Shown here piece after piece: positions 19,751 through 29,183 of a DNA stretch of 52,309 nucleotides. Below the pieces are notes generated by a model that saw only the letters and a program-made list of their open reading frames with translations, searched no databases and was not told the DNA's origin. This DNA is from an uncultured Caulobacterales bacterium (GTDB taxonomy: Bacteria > Pseudomonadota > Alphaproteobacteria > Caulobacterales > Caulobacteraceae), in NCBI GenBank assembly GCA_903900155.1, contig CAIUMD010000073.1:1-52309 (forward strand), written 5' to 3'. The first letter of the stretch is position 1; every line of letters begins with the position of its first letter. The position numbers and the translations under genes are program-made.

Positions 19751-22700
19751 ATGCAGCGCAAGGTCCTGGTCGCGACAGTCGCGGCCGCTCCTCTCTTGGC
19801 CATGGGTGTCGCCGCGTCGGCGCAAACCTCGGTCTCCACCGCGCGCACGACGCCTATCGCCACGAGCACGGCGACGGGTTCGGCGGCGAATGACATCGCG
19901 ATCACCGCCGAAGGCTCCATCAAGCCGACCAGCTCGGGCGCGATCGTCACGATCGACAGCAACAACTCGGTCACCAACAAGGGGACCATTTCGACGACCG
20001 GCGTGAACGACGGCGTCGGCGTGCTGATCATCGGCGGCAAGACCGGCAATCTCAGCAATACCGGCACGATCTCGCTGATCGAGGACTACACCGCCACCGA
20101 CAGCGACTCGGACGGCGACCTCGACGGCCCCTTCGCCCAGGGCGCCAACCGCTTCGGCATCCGCCTGACCAGTGCCGGGACTCACACCGGCAATATCGAG
20201 AACGGCGTCGGCGGCACGATCACCATCGAGGGCAACAACTCGGCCGGCATGCTGCTGGAAGGCCCGGTGATCGGCAACGTCACCAATCTGGGCACGGTCA
20301 GCGTCGTCGGCGACAACGCCTATGGCGTGCGCATCGCCGCGCCGGTCACCGGCAAGGTGACCATGGGCGGCTCGATCACCGCCCAGGGCAAGGGCGCGGT
20401 CGCCGAGGCCATCGATTCGAACATCAACGGCGCGCTGGTGCTGCAAGGCACCGCCACCGCCACCGGCTACCGCTACACCTCGCGTCCGACCACGCTCGAC
20501 GCGCTGAACAAGCTGGACGCCGACGATCTGCTGCAAGGCGGCCCGGCCGTCCGCGTCGCGGGCGACGTGACCGGCGGCGTGCTGCTGCAAGGCGCCAGCT
20601 ACTCGACCAAGGTCGGCACGGACGGCAACACCGTCACCACCGCGATCACGTCCAGCACGACGGGCTCGTCCAGCATCAGCGTGTACGGCGCCGCGCCGGC
20701 CCTGCAGATCGGCTCGGCCGACCGGAACGTCACCCTGGGCGCGGTGGGCGCCGGCGACCTGGCCTACGGCCTGGTGGCCAGGGGCGCGATCAGCGCCTTG
20801 GGCGTCTACAACGGCGTCGCCGCCACCGGCGTGTCGATCGGCGCGGGCGGCGGTCGCACGACCACCCTGGCGGGCGGCTTTCGCAACGACGGCCAGATCC
20901 AGACCACCACCTTCGAGGCCGACGCCACGGCCATCGCCCTGAACACCGGCGCGGTGGTCAATGAGCTGCTGAACCGCGGCTCCATCACTGCCAACTCGTC
21001 GTCCTTCGCCGGCTCGGGCGTCACGGCCTCGGCGCGCGGCGTCGTGCTGGGCGCCGGCTCGACCACCACCAGCATCCGCAACACCGGCTCGATCACGGTC
21101 GGCCGCGTCGGCGAGACCGGCGACGCCGTGGCCATTCTCGACCAGGCCGGCGCGCTGAAGACGATCACCAACACCGGCTCCATCCGCGCCGCCGTCAGCG
21201 CCCCGGCCTTGAAGGCCGACGGCACGGCCGCGACGACCACCGCCGCCGGCCAGGCCATCGCCCTGGACCTGCGCGCCAACAATTCGGGTGTCACCTTCAC
21301 CCAGTCGGGTCCGACCGACTTCGCCTCGACCACCACCTGGCCGACCGCCGACACGGTGACCAGCACCAACACGACCACGACCACCATCGCCCCCAGCACC
21401 GTGGGCGACGTGCTGTTCGGCGGCGGCAACGACACGCTGAACCTGTGGAGCGGCACCCTGCTGGGCAACATGTCGTTCGGCGCGGGTCAGGACCGCCTGT
21501 CGATCGACGGCGGCGGCGTCGCCCTGGGCAAGCTGAACGACAGCGACGGCAAGCTGGACATCGCCATCGCCAACGGCAGCCTCGGCATCGTCAACACCGA
21601 CACCATCAACGTCTCCAGCCTGAACATGGGCGCCAAGGCCAGGCTGCTGTTCTCGGCCGATCCGGCCGCCGGCCAGAACACCAAGCTGGTGGTCTCGGGC
21701 GCGACCAACATCGCCACGGGCGCCGAGCTGGGCATCCGCCTGGCCAATATCGTCAAGGCCCCGACCAGCTTCCTGGTGATCCAGGGCAACAATATCAATG
21801 TCGGCACGATCGGCAGCGGCCTGCTGGCCGAGTCGCCGTACCTGTACGTGGCCACCAGCCGCGCAGACACCAACAACATCTATATCGACGTGCGCCGCCG
21901 CACGGCCACCGAGATCGGCTTCAACCGGACCGAGACCTCGGCCTACGACGCGGTGTTCAACGCCCTGGGCGGCAATACGGCCCTGGCCACCCAGTTCCTG
22001 GGCCAGAACACCCGCGACGGCTTCCGCGACCTGTACGACCAGATGCTGCCCGACCAGGGGATCGGCCTGTTCACGGCCCTGCAGTCGGTCAACCAGCAGA
22101 TCTCGCAGGCCACCATGTTCCGCCCCGATCCGGGCGACCGCTACGGTCCCGACAGCATCTGGGTGCAGGAAATCAACTCGCTGACCCGTCGCGACACCGA
22201 CCAGACCATGGGTTCGGACACCCAGGCGTTCGGCTTCGTCGGCGGGTACGAGGCCATGGGCGACGCCGGCGGCGCGCTGGGCCTGACCCTGGCCTATGTC
22301 AGCATCGAAGAGCACGACAAGGTCGCCAAGGTCGGCGAGCAGACCACCGCCTCGTTCGTCCAGACCGGCGCCTACTGGCGTCGTTCGGCCGGCGGCTGGC
22401 GCTTCAACACCGGCGGTGGCGTGGGCTACGGCTTCTTCAAGGGCGCCCGTCGCTTCATCGCGCCGGACAGCAACGCCGACGGCCTGGCCGACCTGGTGCT
22501 GAGAAACAACGCCAACTGGAAGGGCCTGAGCGCCAACGCCTATGCGGGCATGGCCTACGAACAGAAGTTCGGCCGCTTCTTCGCTCGTCCCGAAGGCCGC
22601 CTGGACTATGTCTGGCTGCGGGAAGGCAAGCGCGCCGAGAGCGGCGGCGGCGACGGCTTCGACCTGACCATCGACCAGCGCACCTCCAGCAACCTCTCGG

Positions 22701-22996
22701 GCGAACTGGGCCTCGCGCTGGGCGCCGACTTCGGCAAGACCGTCTGGTTACGTCCGGAAGTGCGGGTCGGCTATCGCCAGACCCTGGCCGGCTCGGTCGG
22801 CGATACGATCGCGCGCTTCAAGGGCGGCAACCCGTTCACCCTGGCCGCGCTGGACGATAGGAACGGCGCCCTGACCGCCGGCTTCGCCCTGCGCGCCGGC
22901 ACGCCGATGTCGTATCTGGCCGTCGAAGGCGGCGTCGAGGCCACCAGGAAGCAGAAGCGCTACAACCTGCGTCTCTCTGGCCGCGCGATGTTCTAG
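19751..22996 (+). CDS. Autotransporter with C-terminal beta-barrel
   Basis: A 1081-residue surface protein. A Sec signal peptide (residues 1-26, cleavage after ASA) is followed by a long Ser/Thr/Asn/Gly-rich passenger with irregular repeats of the type N-x-G-[TS]-I, such as NKGTIST, NTGTISL, NTGSITV and NTGSIRA, as expected for a beta-helix. The last 290 residues form an autotransporter barrel, beginning near the PDPGDRYGPDSIWVQ segment and ending in RLSGRAMF with the usual terminal phenylalanine. Secretion is type Va. The passenger's role (adhesion, biofilm or phage contact) cannot be told. GTG 19739 is four codons upstream. A rho-independent terminator follows. Confidence 0.88.
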   Translation: MQRKVLVATVAAAPLLAMGVAASAQTSVSTARTTPIATSTATGSAANDIAITAEGSIKPTSSGAIVTIDSNNSVTNKGTISTTGVNDGVGVLIIGGKTGNLSNTGTISLIEDYTATDSDSDGDLDGPFAQGANRFGIRLTSAGTHTGNIENGVGGTITIEGNNSAGMLLEGPVIGNVTNLGTVSVVGDNAYGVRIAAPVTGKVTMGGSITAQGKGAVAEAIDSNINGALVLQGTATATGYRYTSRPTTLDALNKLDADDLLQGGPAVRVAGDVTGGVLLQGASYSTKVGTDGNTVTTAITSSTTGSSSISVYGAAPALQIGSADRNVTLGAVGAGDLAYGLVARGAISALGVYNGVAATGVSIGAGGGRTTTLAGGFRNDGQIQTTTFEADATAIALNTGAVVNELLNRGSITANSSSFAGSGVTASARGVVLGAGSTTTSIRNTGSITVGRVGETGDAVAILDQAGALKTITNTGSIRAAVSAPALKADGTAATTTAAGQAIALDLRANNSGVTFTQSGPTDFASTTTWPTADTVTSTNTTTTTIAPSTVGDVLFGGGNDTLNLWSGTLLGNMSFGAGQDRLSIDGGGVALGKLNDSDGKLDIAIANGSLGIVNTDTINVSSLNMGAKARLLFSADPAAGQNTKLVVSGATNIATGAELGIRLANIVKAPTSFLVIQGNNINVGTIGSGLLAESPYLYVATSRADTNNIYIDVRRRTATEIGFNRTETSAYDAVFNALGGNTALATQFLGQNTRDGFRDLYDQMLPDQGIGLFTALQSVNQQISQATMFRPDPGDRYGPDSIWVQEINSLTRRDTDQTMGSDTQAFGFVGGYEAMGDAGGALGLTLAYVSIEEHDKVAKVGEQTTASFVQTGAYWRRSAGGWRFNTGGGVGYGFFKGARRFIAPDSNADGLADLVLRNNANWKGLSANAYAGMAYEQKFGRFFARPEGRLDYVWLREGKRAESGGGDGFDLTIDQRTSSNLSGELGLALGADFGKTVWLRPEVRVGYRQTLAGSVGDTIARFKGGNPFTLAALDDRNGALTAGFALRAGTPMSYLAVEGGVEATRKQKRYNLRLSGRAMF

Positions 22997-23034
22997 GGTC
23001 CCTCCGGGACTTTCAATTGAGTTCTGGAAATACG

Positions 23035-23065
23035 AAAGCCGCCTCGGGAAACCGGGGCGGCTTTT
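23035..23065 (+). terminator. Rho-independent terminator after the autotransporter
   Basis: A 12-base stem, AAAGCCGCCTCG pairing with CGGGGCGGCTTT (one G-U), a six-base loop and a run of five T. It is 38 bases past the autotransporter stop. The 195 bases that follow, up to the porin start, contain no gene that I can support. Confidence 0.9.
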
Positions 23066-23259
23066 TCCGTCTACGGATCTTTAACCGTTCAAGTGTCTGA
23101 TTTGACGGAAGTTTCGCAGCGTTTTTCGCGACATTTCGCCGCGCCTCCAGAAAAACTCACGGCCGGTTTTCCTAATCTCGATTTCGTAGCTAGGGATAAT
23201 CGTCTTCCCTGGCTCAGCAGGTTCGGTTCCGCCTCGGCGGAGCCGAGAGGGGAATACAT

Positions 23260-24714
23260 ATGACCTTAGGCAGAACTGCATCCCGCGCCGCGCTGATAGC
23301 CGGCGCGTCCCTGCTGGCGACCGCCGGCGCAGCGAACGCTCAGACCGCTACGCCCGACGACGCCGCCGCCCGCATCGCCGCCCTGGAAGCCCAGCTGGAG
23401 ATCCTGCAAAAACAGGTCGCCGACCTGAAGGCCGCCACCGCCGCCAGCCTGAAGGACGTGCGCGCTGCTCAGAGCGCCACGACCGTCAGCATCGCGGCCG
23501 GCCGCCCGACCATTTCGTCGGGTGACGGCGCCTACAGCGCCACCCTGCACGGGGTGATGCAGCTGGACGCCGCCCAGTACTTCCAGGACAAGGGCCTGCC
23601 GGCCGTGATCGGCAACGCCCGCGACCTGAACAACGGCACGAACTTCCGCCGCGCCCGCCTGGGGGTCGACGGCAAGTTCGCGAAGTATTTCGACTATTCG
23701 ATCCTGCTGGACTTCGGCGGCGCGGGCACGGACGGCGCCGGCCAGCTGCAGGAGCTGTTCGTGCAGTACAACTACGCCCCCTTCAAGATCCGGGTCGGCG
23801 CCTATGCCCCGAACCTGGGCCTGGAGGACGCGGCCTCGACCAACGGCTCGCTGTTCCCCGAACGCCCGTCGGCCGCCGAAGCCGCCCGCGGCCTGGCCGG
23901 CGCCGACCGCCGCATCGCGCTGCAGGGCCAGATCGTCCAAGACCGCTGGCTGCTGTCGGGCGCGGTCTCGGGCGCCAAGGCCGGCGACGGCCAGACCTTC
24001 GACGAGCAACTGGGTTATCTGGGTCGCTTCGCCTTCATCCCGGCCAAGGGTCCGGACTATCTGATCCATGTCGGCGCCAACGCCAGCGTCGTGACCACCC
24101 CGGCCCAGACCGCGGCCCTGACCGGCGCCTATGCCGTCACCCTCCAGGACCGTCCGGAACTGCGCGTCGACGGGACCCAGCTGGTCACCACCGGCGCGAT
24201 CGACGCCAAGGGCGCGCGCCACTACGGCCTGGAAGCGGCGGTCCAGAAGAAGGGCCTGCTGATCCAGGGCGAATATTTCGACTACAAGATCGACCGTCGC
24301 AACGCGGCCGCCGGCGTCTCCGACCCCAAGTTCACGGGCTGGTACGTGGAAGGCGGCTGGGTGCTGACGGGCGAGGCCCGCCGCTATAACCCCAATACCT
24401 TCGCCTTCGACGCTCCAACGATCGCCAACCCCTTCGACCCGAAGGCCGGCAAGTGGGGCGCGTGGGAACTGGCCGGCCGCTACTCCGTGCTGGACCTGAA
24501 CCATCACGAGGATGCGACCCTGGCCGCCGATCGCGTACGCGGCGGCGAACAGACCATCTGGACCGCCGGCCTGAACTGGTTCCCCAACTCGGTGACCAAG
24601 TTCTCGCTCGACTATCTGGATGTCGACATCGACCGCAAGGATCCGGCCGGCGGCCTCGTCGCCCTCAGCCAGAGCTATCAGGCGGTCAATTTCCGCAGCC
24701 AGTTCGCGTTCTAA
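23260..24714 (+). CDS. Phosphate-selective porin O/P family outer-membrane protein
   Basis: A 484-residue porin. The signal peptide (residues 1-28, ANA/Q cleavage) is followed by a short coiled coil (about 35-70, IAALEAQLEILQKQVADLK) that should trimerise at the periplasmic side. A 16-strand barrel of the OprP/OprO family follows and ends in FRSQFAF with a terminal phenylalanine. GAGAGG lies upstream of the ATG. OprP proteins carry phosphate or pyrophosphate. The nearby pho genes fit this, but I see no convincing Pho box upstream, and the next gene binds sulfate, so the anion carried is open. Confidence 0.85.
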   Translation: MTLGRTASRAALIAGASLLATAGAANAQTATPDDAAARIAALEAQLEILQKQVADLKAATAASLKDVRAAQSATTVSIAAGRPTISSGDGAYSATLHGVMQLDAAQYFQDKGLPAVIGNARDLNNGTNFRRARLGVDGKFAKYFDYSILLDFGGAGTDGAGQLQELFVQYNYAPFKIRVGAYAPNLGLEDAASTNGSLFPERPSAAEAARGLAGADRRIALQGQIVQDRWLLSGAVSGAKAGDGQTFDEQLGYLGRFAFIPAKGPDYLIHVGANASVVTTPAQTAALTGAYAVTLQDRPELRVDGTQLVTTGAIDAKGARHYGLEAAVQKKGLLIQGEYFDYKIDRRNAAAGVSDPKFTGWYVEGGWVLTGEARRYNPNTFAFDAPTIANPFDPKAGKWGAWELAGRYSVLDLNHHEDATLAADRVRGGEQTIWTAGLNWFPNSVTKFSLDYLDVDIDRKDPAGGLVALSQSYQAVNFRSQFAF

Positions 24715-24721
24715 AGCTCGA

Positions 24722-24762
24722 GGCCGCCCGCTCCGCCGCTTGAGTAACCGGGCCGGGCGGCC
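24722..24762 (+). terminator. Hairpin between porin and sulfate-binding protein genes
   Basis: GGCCGCCCG (24722-24730) pairs with CGGGCGGCC (24754-24762) across a 23-base loop. There is no T-run, so it may be an mRNA-stabilising hairpin or a weak attenuator rather than a full terminator. Confidence 0.45.
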
Positions 24763-24833
24763 CACCTCTTTCACCAAACCCGCCGCGCCACCGCCGCGAC
24801 GCCTCGAAAAGACCCTCCAGAAAGGATCGTCCC

Positions 24834-25883
24834 ATGAGCGACATCATCAAGGCTCCGACCCGCCGCGGCCTGCTGGCCGGCGCCGGCGCGGGCGCCGCGG
24901 CCCTGGCGGCGGGCGCCCTGCCCCCCTTGGCCAACGCCCAGGCCGGCAAGACCATCACCCTGCTCAACGTCAGCTACGACCCGACGCGCGAGCTCTACAA
25001 GGACATCAACGCCGCCTATGCCGACTACTGGAAGAAGCGCGTCGGCCAGACCCTGGTGATCAACCAGAGCCACGGCGGTTCGGGCAAGCAGGCTCGTTCG
25101 GTGATCGACGGCCTGCAGGCCGACGTCGTCACCCTGGCCCTGGCGTATGACATCGACGAGATCGCGGCCAAGGCCAAGCTCTTGCCGGCCAACTGGCAGT
25201 CGCGCCTGCCGCAGAACTCGACCCCCTACACCTCGACCATCGTGTTCCTGGTCCGCAAGGGTAACCCCTGGAAGATCAAGGACTGGGGCGACCTGGTGAA
25301 ACCGGGCATCGACGTGATCACGCCCAACCCCAAGACCTCGGGCGGCGCGCGCTGGAACTACCTGGCCGCCTGGGCCTGGGCCCTGAAGCAGCCGGGCGGC
25401 AACCCCGCCAAGGCCGAGGCCTATCTCAAATCTCTCTTTGAGCATGTGCCCGTGCTGGACACCGGCGCCCGCGGCGCCACCACCAGCTTCACCCAGCGCG
25501 GCCTGGGCGACGTGCTGCTGGCCTGGGAGAACGAGGCCTACCTCGCCCAGGAGGAGCTGCCCGGCAAGTTCGACATCGTCTATCCCAGCCTGTCGATCCT
25601 GGCCGAGCCGCCGGTGGCGCTGGTCGACAAGAATGTCGACCGCCACAAGACCCGCACCATCGCCGAGGGCTATCTGAACTTCCTGTACAGCCCGCTGGCC
25701 CAGGAGCTGGTGGCCAAGAACTACTACCGGCCGCGCAACGCCGAGGTGGCGGGCAAATACGCCGCCCGGTTCAAGAAGATCCCGCTGGTGACGATCGACG
25801 ACACCTTCGGCGGCTGGAAGAAGGCGCAAGCCGCGCACTTCAGCGACGGCGGCGTGTTCGACCGCATCTACCAGCCGAAATAA
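24834..25883 (+). CDS. Sulfate ABC transporter substrate-binding protein
   Basis: A 349-residue periplasmic binding protein of the Sbp/CysP family. Diagnostic segments are [35 protein letters not shown] and [13 protein letters not shown], which form the sulfate pocket, plus [15 protein letters not shown]. The signal peptide has a twin arginine ([12 protein letters not shown]) and a long alanine-rich core, so export may use Tat rather than Sec. AAAGGAT lies upstream of the ATG. No cysT, cysW or cysA neighbours are present, so the permease must be elsewhere. Proximity to the anion porin suggests a joint uptake path for sulfate. Confidence 0.9.
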   Translation: MSDIIKAPTRRGLLAGAGAGAAALAAGALPPLANAQAGKTITLLNVSYDPTRELYKDINAAYADYWKKRVGQTLVINQSHGGSGKQARSVIDGLQADVVTLALAYDIDEIAAKAKLLPANWQSRLPQNSTPYTSTIVFLVRKGNPWKIKDWGDLVKPGIDVITPNPKTSGGARWNYLAAWAWALKQPGGNPAKAEAYLKSLFEHVPVLDTGARGATTSFTQRGLGDVLLAWENEAYLAQEELPGKFDIVYPSLSILAEPPVALVDKNVDRHKTRTIAEGYLNFLYSPLAQELVAKNYYRPRNAEVAGKYAARFKKIPLVTIDDTFGGWKKAQAAHFSDGGVFDRIYQPK

Positions 25884-25994
25884 CGGCTTCCTGACGGCCT
25901 GCCCGTTCCGGGAAGCACGGGTGAGACCATCGGATGCGCAGCGGGAATCCCTGAAGGATTTCCGCCGTTTTCGCTTCGCCGCCGACCTATGTTG

Positions 25995-26019
25995 GGAACC
26001 CGACAGGATCGGGTACGTT
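25995..26019 (+). promoter_or_regulatory. Sigma-T (EcfG-type) stress promoter
   Basis: GGAAC at 25995-25999 and CGTT at 26016-26019 with a 16-base spacer match the alphaproteobacterial general-stress promoter GGAAC-N16/17-CGTT. It lies 37 bases upstream of the kinase ATG. The frame stays open through this site to 25921, but this promoter argues against any start before it. Confidence 0.8.
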
Positions 26020-26055
26020 GAGCGTCAACGGGGTGGTGGGAGCTTGACTGCAGGC

Positions 26056-26769
26056 ATGGACGACTATTCGGAATCTGTACGCGATGTCAGCCAGGCCACG
26101 GGCCGCAGCCCCGCGGATCTTGAAGCGATCATCGAGGCGCGGACTCACGAGCTGAAGGAAGCCCTGGACCAAAAGACCGCCCTGCTCCACGAGGTGGACC
26201 ACCGAGTGAAGAACAACCTGCAGCTCATCTCCAGCCTGCTGCTGTTGCAGAACCGCCGCGTCCAGGATCCGGCGCTCAAGGCCTCGCTGAAGGGCATGCT
26301 GGGCCGGGTCAACGCCATCGCCACCGTCCATCGTCGCCTGTTCCAGAGCGAGGATGTCGAGCGTTTCGACGTCTCGGCCTTCATCCGCGACATGGTCGCC
26401 GACCTGATGGGCTCGGCCGCCCGCGACGACATCCGCATCGAGCTGGACCTTGAGCGGGTCGAGATCCCCGCCTCCAAGGCCGCGCCGTTCGCGCTGGTGG
26501 TCAACGAGCTGCTGACCAACGCCCTAAGGCACGGTTTCCCGGAAGGCCGGGGCGGCCGGATCTTCATCGGCGTGCGTCGCGACGAGGGGAATTTCCGGAT
26601 CGAAATCGCTGATGACGGCGTTGGATTTGACAAGGACATCAAGCCGTCGGGGTTCGGTCTGACCATCGTTCAACTGCTGTGTCAGCAGTTGAAGGCCAAG
26701 AGCGAGACGACCGATGCGGAACCCGGCGTCCAGATAGTCGTTCTGCTGCCCGTGAACGGGGCGCACTAG
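26056..26769 (+). CDS. HisKA_2-family histidine kinase without a sensor domain
   Basis: A 237-residue kinase. A short N-terminal coiled segment (about residues 18-42) leads into the HisKA_2 box LLHEVDHRVKNNLQL, with the likely phospho-acceptor at H49. The ATPase domain carries NELLTNALRHGF, DDGVGFD and GFGLTIVQLL. No PAS, LOV, GAF or transmembrane segment is present. ATG 26056 fits the sigma-T promoter just upstream; TTG 26044 is an alternative. The next gene is a single receiver domain, so the two probably form a signalling pair. The pairing resembles Caulobacter LovK-LovR of the general stress response, but the photosensory domain is missing. Confidence 0.85.
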   Translation: MDDYSESVRDVSQATGRSPADLEAIIEARTHELKEALDQKTALLHEVDHRVKNNLQLISSLLLLQNRRVQDPALKASLKGMLGRVNAIATVHRRLFQSEDVERFDVSAFIRDMVADLMGSAARDDIRIELDLERVEIPASKAAPFALVVNELLTNALRHGFPEGRGGRIFIGVRRDEGNFRIEIADDGVGFDKDIKPSGFGLTIVQLLCQQLKAKSETTDAEPGVQIVVLLPVNGAH

Positions 26770-26787
26770 GAAGGTTGAGTGAGTGTT

Positions 26788-27255
26788 ATGAGCGGTCGAG
26801 CGCTCGATGTGCTGATTGTCGAGGACGAGATGCTTCTCGCGATCGAGCTGGAACACCTGGTCGAGGAGGTGGGATGCCACTCGCTGGGTTGCGCCATGAG
26901 CTCCGACGAGGCGGTGGATCTCGCCCAGAAGCTGCACCCTGACCTGGCCCTGGTCGATGTCCACCTCAGCGACGGCCCGACCGGCGTCGACGTGGCCCGC
27001 AAGATCTCGCAGGACTGCGGCGGCGTGGCGCTGTTCATGACCGCCAACGTCAAGCGCCTGCCCGACGACTTCGCCGGCGCGTGCGGCGTGATTGGCAAGC
27101 CCTATTCCGAGCATGGCGTGAAGACCGCCCTGGCCTATCTGACCCATTGCCTGACCGAAGGCCACGTGCCCGGTCCCGTGCCGGTAGGCCTGACCCTGGC
27201 GCCGGCCTATGCCACGCGATGGGGCCTGGATGATCTGATGCCTCGGACGGCCTAG
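26788..27255 (+). CDS. Single-domain response regulator
   Basis: A 155-residue protein with one receiver domain and no DNA-binding output. Key residues are E12/D13, the phospho-acceptor D57 in LALVDVHLSDG, the threonine in FMTAN and the lysine in IGKPYS. A tail of about 35 residues follows. It starts 18 bases after the kinase stop and is likely its cognate partner, acting as a phosphate sink or protein-binding switch. GTG 26779 is an alternative start with AGGAAGG only 4 bases upstream. Its stop overlaps the GTG start of the SemiSWEET gene. Confidence 0.87.
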   Translation: MSGRALDVLIVEDEMLLAIELEHLVEEVGCHSLGCAMSSDEAVDLAQKLHPDLALVDVHLSDGPTGVDVARKISQDCGGVALFMTANVKRLPDDFAGACGVIGKPYSEHGVKTALAYLTHCLTEGHVPGPVPVGLTLAPAYATRWGLDDLMPRTA

Positions 27256-27521
27256 TGGCGCCGGTCGCCGCCGCCGTCGGCACGGCCGCCGCCCTGCTCT
27301 CCATCACCAGTTTCGCGCCGCAGATCCTTAAGATCTGGAAGGAGAAGGACGCCTCGTCCGTCTCGCTGCGCACCTACATCGTCACCGTCGCGGGCTTTGC
27401 CTGCTGGGTGACCTACGGCTTGCTGATCCAGGCCTGGCCGGTCATCGCCTCCAATGTCGCCTGCCTGCTGATGTCGGGCGCAGTGCTGGTGATGAAATGG
27501 CGGTTCGATCGTCCCCGCTGA
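27255..27521 (+). CDS. SemiSWEET / PQ-loop small sugar transporter
   Basis: An 88-residue membrane protein of three helices with the PQ motif at P22-Q23 ([20 protein letters not shown]). This is the size and pattern of bacterial SemiSWEETs, which dimerise to move sugars or other small solutes. The GTG start shares a base with the response regulator stop (TAGTG), which suggests translational coupling and thus expression from the stress promoter upstream. Its substrate is unknown. Confidence 0.85.
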   Translation: MAPVAAAVGTAAALLSITSFAPQILKIWKEKDASSVSLRTYIVTVAGFACWVTYGLLIQAWPVIASNVACLLMSGAVLVMKWRFDRPR

Positions 27522-27603
27522 GGGCCCTTCTTTGATGACAGGGGGGGCGGGGTCGGTTATCGAGGCGCCGATTTTACGCATCTACGCATCGAGGACAGCC
27601 GCC

Positions 27604-28521
27604 TTGACCGACGTCGCCGCCGAGGAAGCTGGCTGGGCCACCGCCAAGACCCTGGCCGAGGCCCTGCCCTATATCCAGATCTACGACCGCGAGACGGTGG
27701 TGATCAAATACGGCGGCCACGCCATGGGCCAGGAAGAGGTGGCCAAGGTCTTCGCCGCCGACGCGGTGCTGCTGAAGCTGCTGGGCGTCCACCCGGTGGT
27801 CGTGCACGGCGGCGGCCCGCAGATCAGCCGCATGCTGGACAAGGCCGGCGTCAAGTCGACCTTCGTGGACGGCCTGCGCGTCACGGATGAGGCGACCATG
27901 GAAGTCGCCGAGATGGTCCTGTCGGGCGCCATCAACAAGGAAATCGCCAGCTGGATCACCCAGGCCGGCGCCGAGGCCGACGTGCGCGGCGTGGGCCTGT
28001 CGGGCAAGGACGCCCGCCTGATCACCGCCGAGAAGGTGACCCGGACCAAGAAGGATCCGGACAGCAATATCGAGCAGGCCGTCGACCTGGGCTTCGTGGG
28101 CGAGCCGACCAAGGTCGACCCGCACATCATCCAGGCCCTGCTGGCCTCGGAAACCGACTACGTCCCCGTGGTCGCGCCGATCGGCGTCTCGGCCCAGGGC
28201 GAGACCTTCAACATCAACGCCGACACCGTGGCCGGCGCGCTGGCCGGCGCGCTGAAGGCCAAGCGGATGCTGATGCTGACCGACATCAAGGGCGTGCTCG
28301 ACGGCAATGGCGAGCTGATCCGCGAGATGACAGTGGACGCCGCCCGCGAGCTGATCGCCTCGGGCGTGGCCACCGGCGGCATGATCCCCAAGCTGGAAAA
28401 CGCCATCCACGCCATCGAGGCGGGCGTCGAGGCCGTGGTCATCCTGGATGGCCGCCGTCCGCACGCCATGCTGGTCGAACTGTTCAGCGAGCACGGCGCG
28501 GGCACGCTCATCTCGAAATGA
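27604..28521 (+). CDS. argB: Acetylglutamate kinase
   Basis: A 305-residue amino-acid kinase that phosphorylates N-acetylglutamate in arginine synthesis. Visible motifs are [10 protein letters not shown] (phosphate binding), VVHGGGPQI, the glutamate-site region [12 protein letters not shown], and LTDIKGVLD. The TTG at 27604 is preceded by GAGGA at 9 bases and gives a typical length. ATG 27535 with GAGGG upstream would add 23 residues of unusual composition, so I regard it as less likely. The stop overlaps the ATG of the HAD gene (ATGA). Confidence 0.95.
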   Translation: MTDVAAEEAGWATAKTLAEALPYIQIYDRETVVIKYGGHAMGQEEVAKVFAADAVLLKLLGVHPVVVHGGGPQISRMLDKAGVKSTFVDGLRVTDEATMEVAEMVLSGAINKEIASWITQAGAEADVRGVGLSGKDARLITAEKVTRTKKDPDSNIEQAVDLGFVGEPTKVDPHIIQALLASETDYVPVVAPIGVSAQGETFNINADTVAGALAGALKAKRMLMLTDIKGVLDGNGELIREMTVDAARELIASGVATGGMIPKLENAIHAIEAGVEAVVILDGRRPHAMLVELFSEHGAGTLISK

Positions 28522-29183
28522 GCGCAGATCTAGCCCACGTCGACACCTGGCTGTTCGACCTCGACAACACCCTGTACCCGCTGGAAAGCCAGTTCATGGG
28601 CCTGATCGAGGTCAAGATGACCGACTTCGTCGAGCGCCTGACCGGCCTGCCCCGCGAAGAAGCCCGCGCTTTGCAGCACGGCTACTTCAAGGAGCACGGC
28701 ACCACCCTGGCCGGGCTGATGATCAATCACGGCCTGGAGCCCAAGGCGTTCCTGGACGAGGTGCACGATGTCTCGATGGACAGGCTGATCCCCAGTCCAG
28801 AACTGCGGGAAGCGATCGCCCGGCTGCCCGGTCGCCGGATCATCTTCACCAACGGCTCTGTCGGCCACGCCGAGCGGGTGCTGAAGCACCTGAACCTGCG
28901 TGACCTGTTCTCCGAGGTCTTCGCGATCGAGACGGCGGATTACATCCCCAAGCCCTCGCTCAGCACTTTCGACAAGATCAGCAAGCTGCACGCCATCGAT
29001 CCGCCGATGACCGCCTTCTTCGAGGACAGCGAGAAGAATCTGGTCCCGGCCGCGCGGCTGGGCATGACCACCATCCTGGTCGGGGCCCACGCCAAGGATT
29101 CGACCTCCGAACACGTCCATTTCCGGACCAACGACCTGCCCGGGTTCCTGAACTCGGCCCGCCTGCAAGGAAGCCCGCCATGA
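28518..29183 (+). CDS. HAD-family pyrimidine 5'-nucleotidase-like hydrolase
   Basis: A 221-residue HAD hydrolase. Motif I is DLDNTLYP with nucleophile D14 and acid/base D16, motif II is FTNGS, the lysine lies in YIPKPS, and motif IV is FFEDSEKN. The helical cap between motifs I and II is of the Sdt1/SSM1 type (pyrimidine 5'-nucleotidase). Starts overlap on both sides (ATGA with argB before and with dapD after), placing it in an argB-HAD-dapD operon. The same order is common in Alphaproteobacteria (from memory). The physiological substrate is not known from sequence. Confidence 0.85.
   Translation: MSADLAHVDTWLFDLDNTLYPLESQFMGLIEVKMTDFVERLTGLPREEARALQHGYFKEHGTTLAGLMINHGLEPKAFLDEVHDVSMDRLIPSPELREAIARLPGRRIIFTNGSVGHAERVLKHLNLRDLFSEVFAIETADYIPKPSLSTFDKISKLHAIDPPMTAFFEDSEKNLVPAARLGMTTILVGAHAKDSTSEHVHFRTNDLPGFLNSARLQGSPP

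Noticed and set aside
19715..22315. 866-residue minus-strand frame over the autotransporter
   Set aside because: Repetitive shadow of the passenger repeats, without any domain.
23090..23110. Possible Pho box before the porin (TGTCTGATTTGACGG)
   Set aside because: Only one half-site resembles the consensus on either strand.
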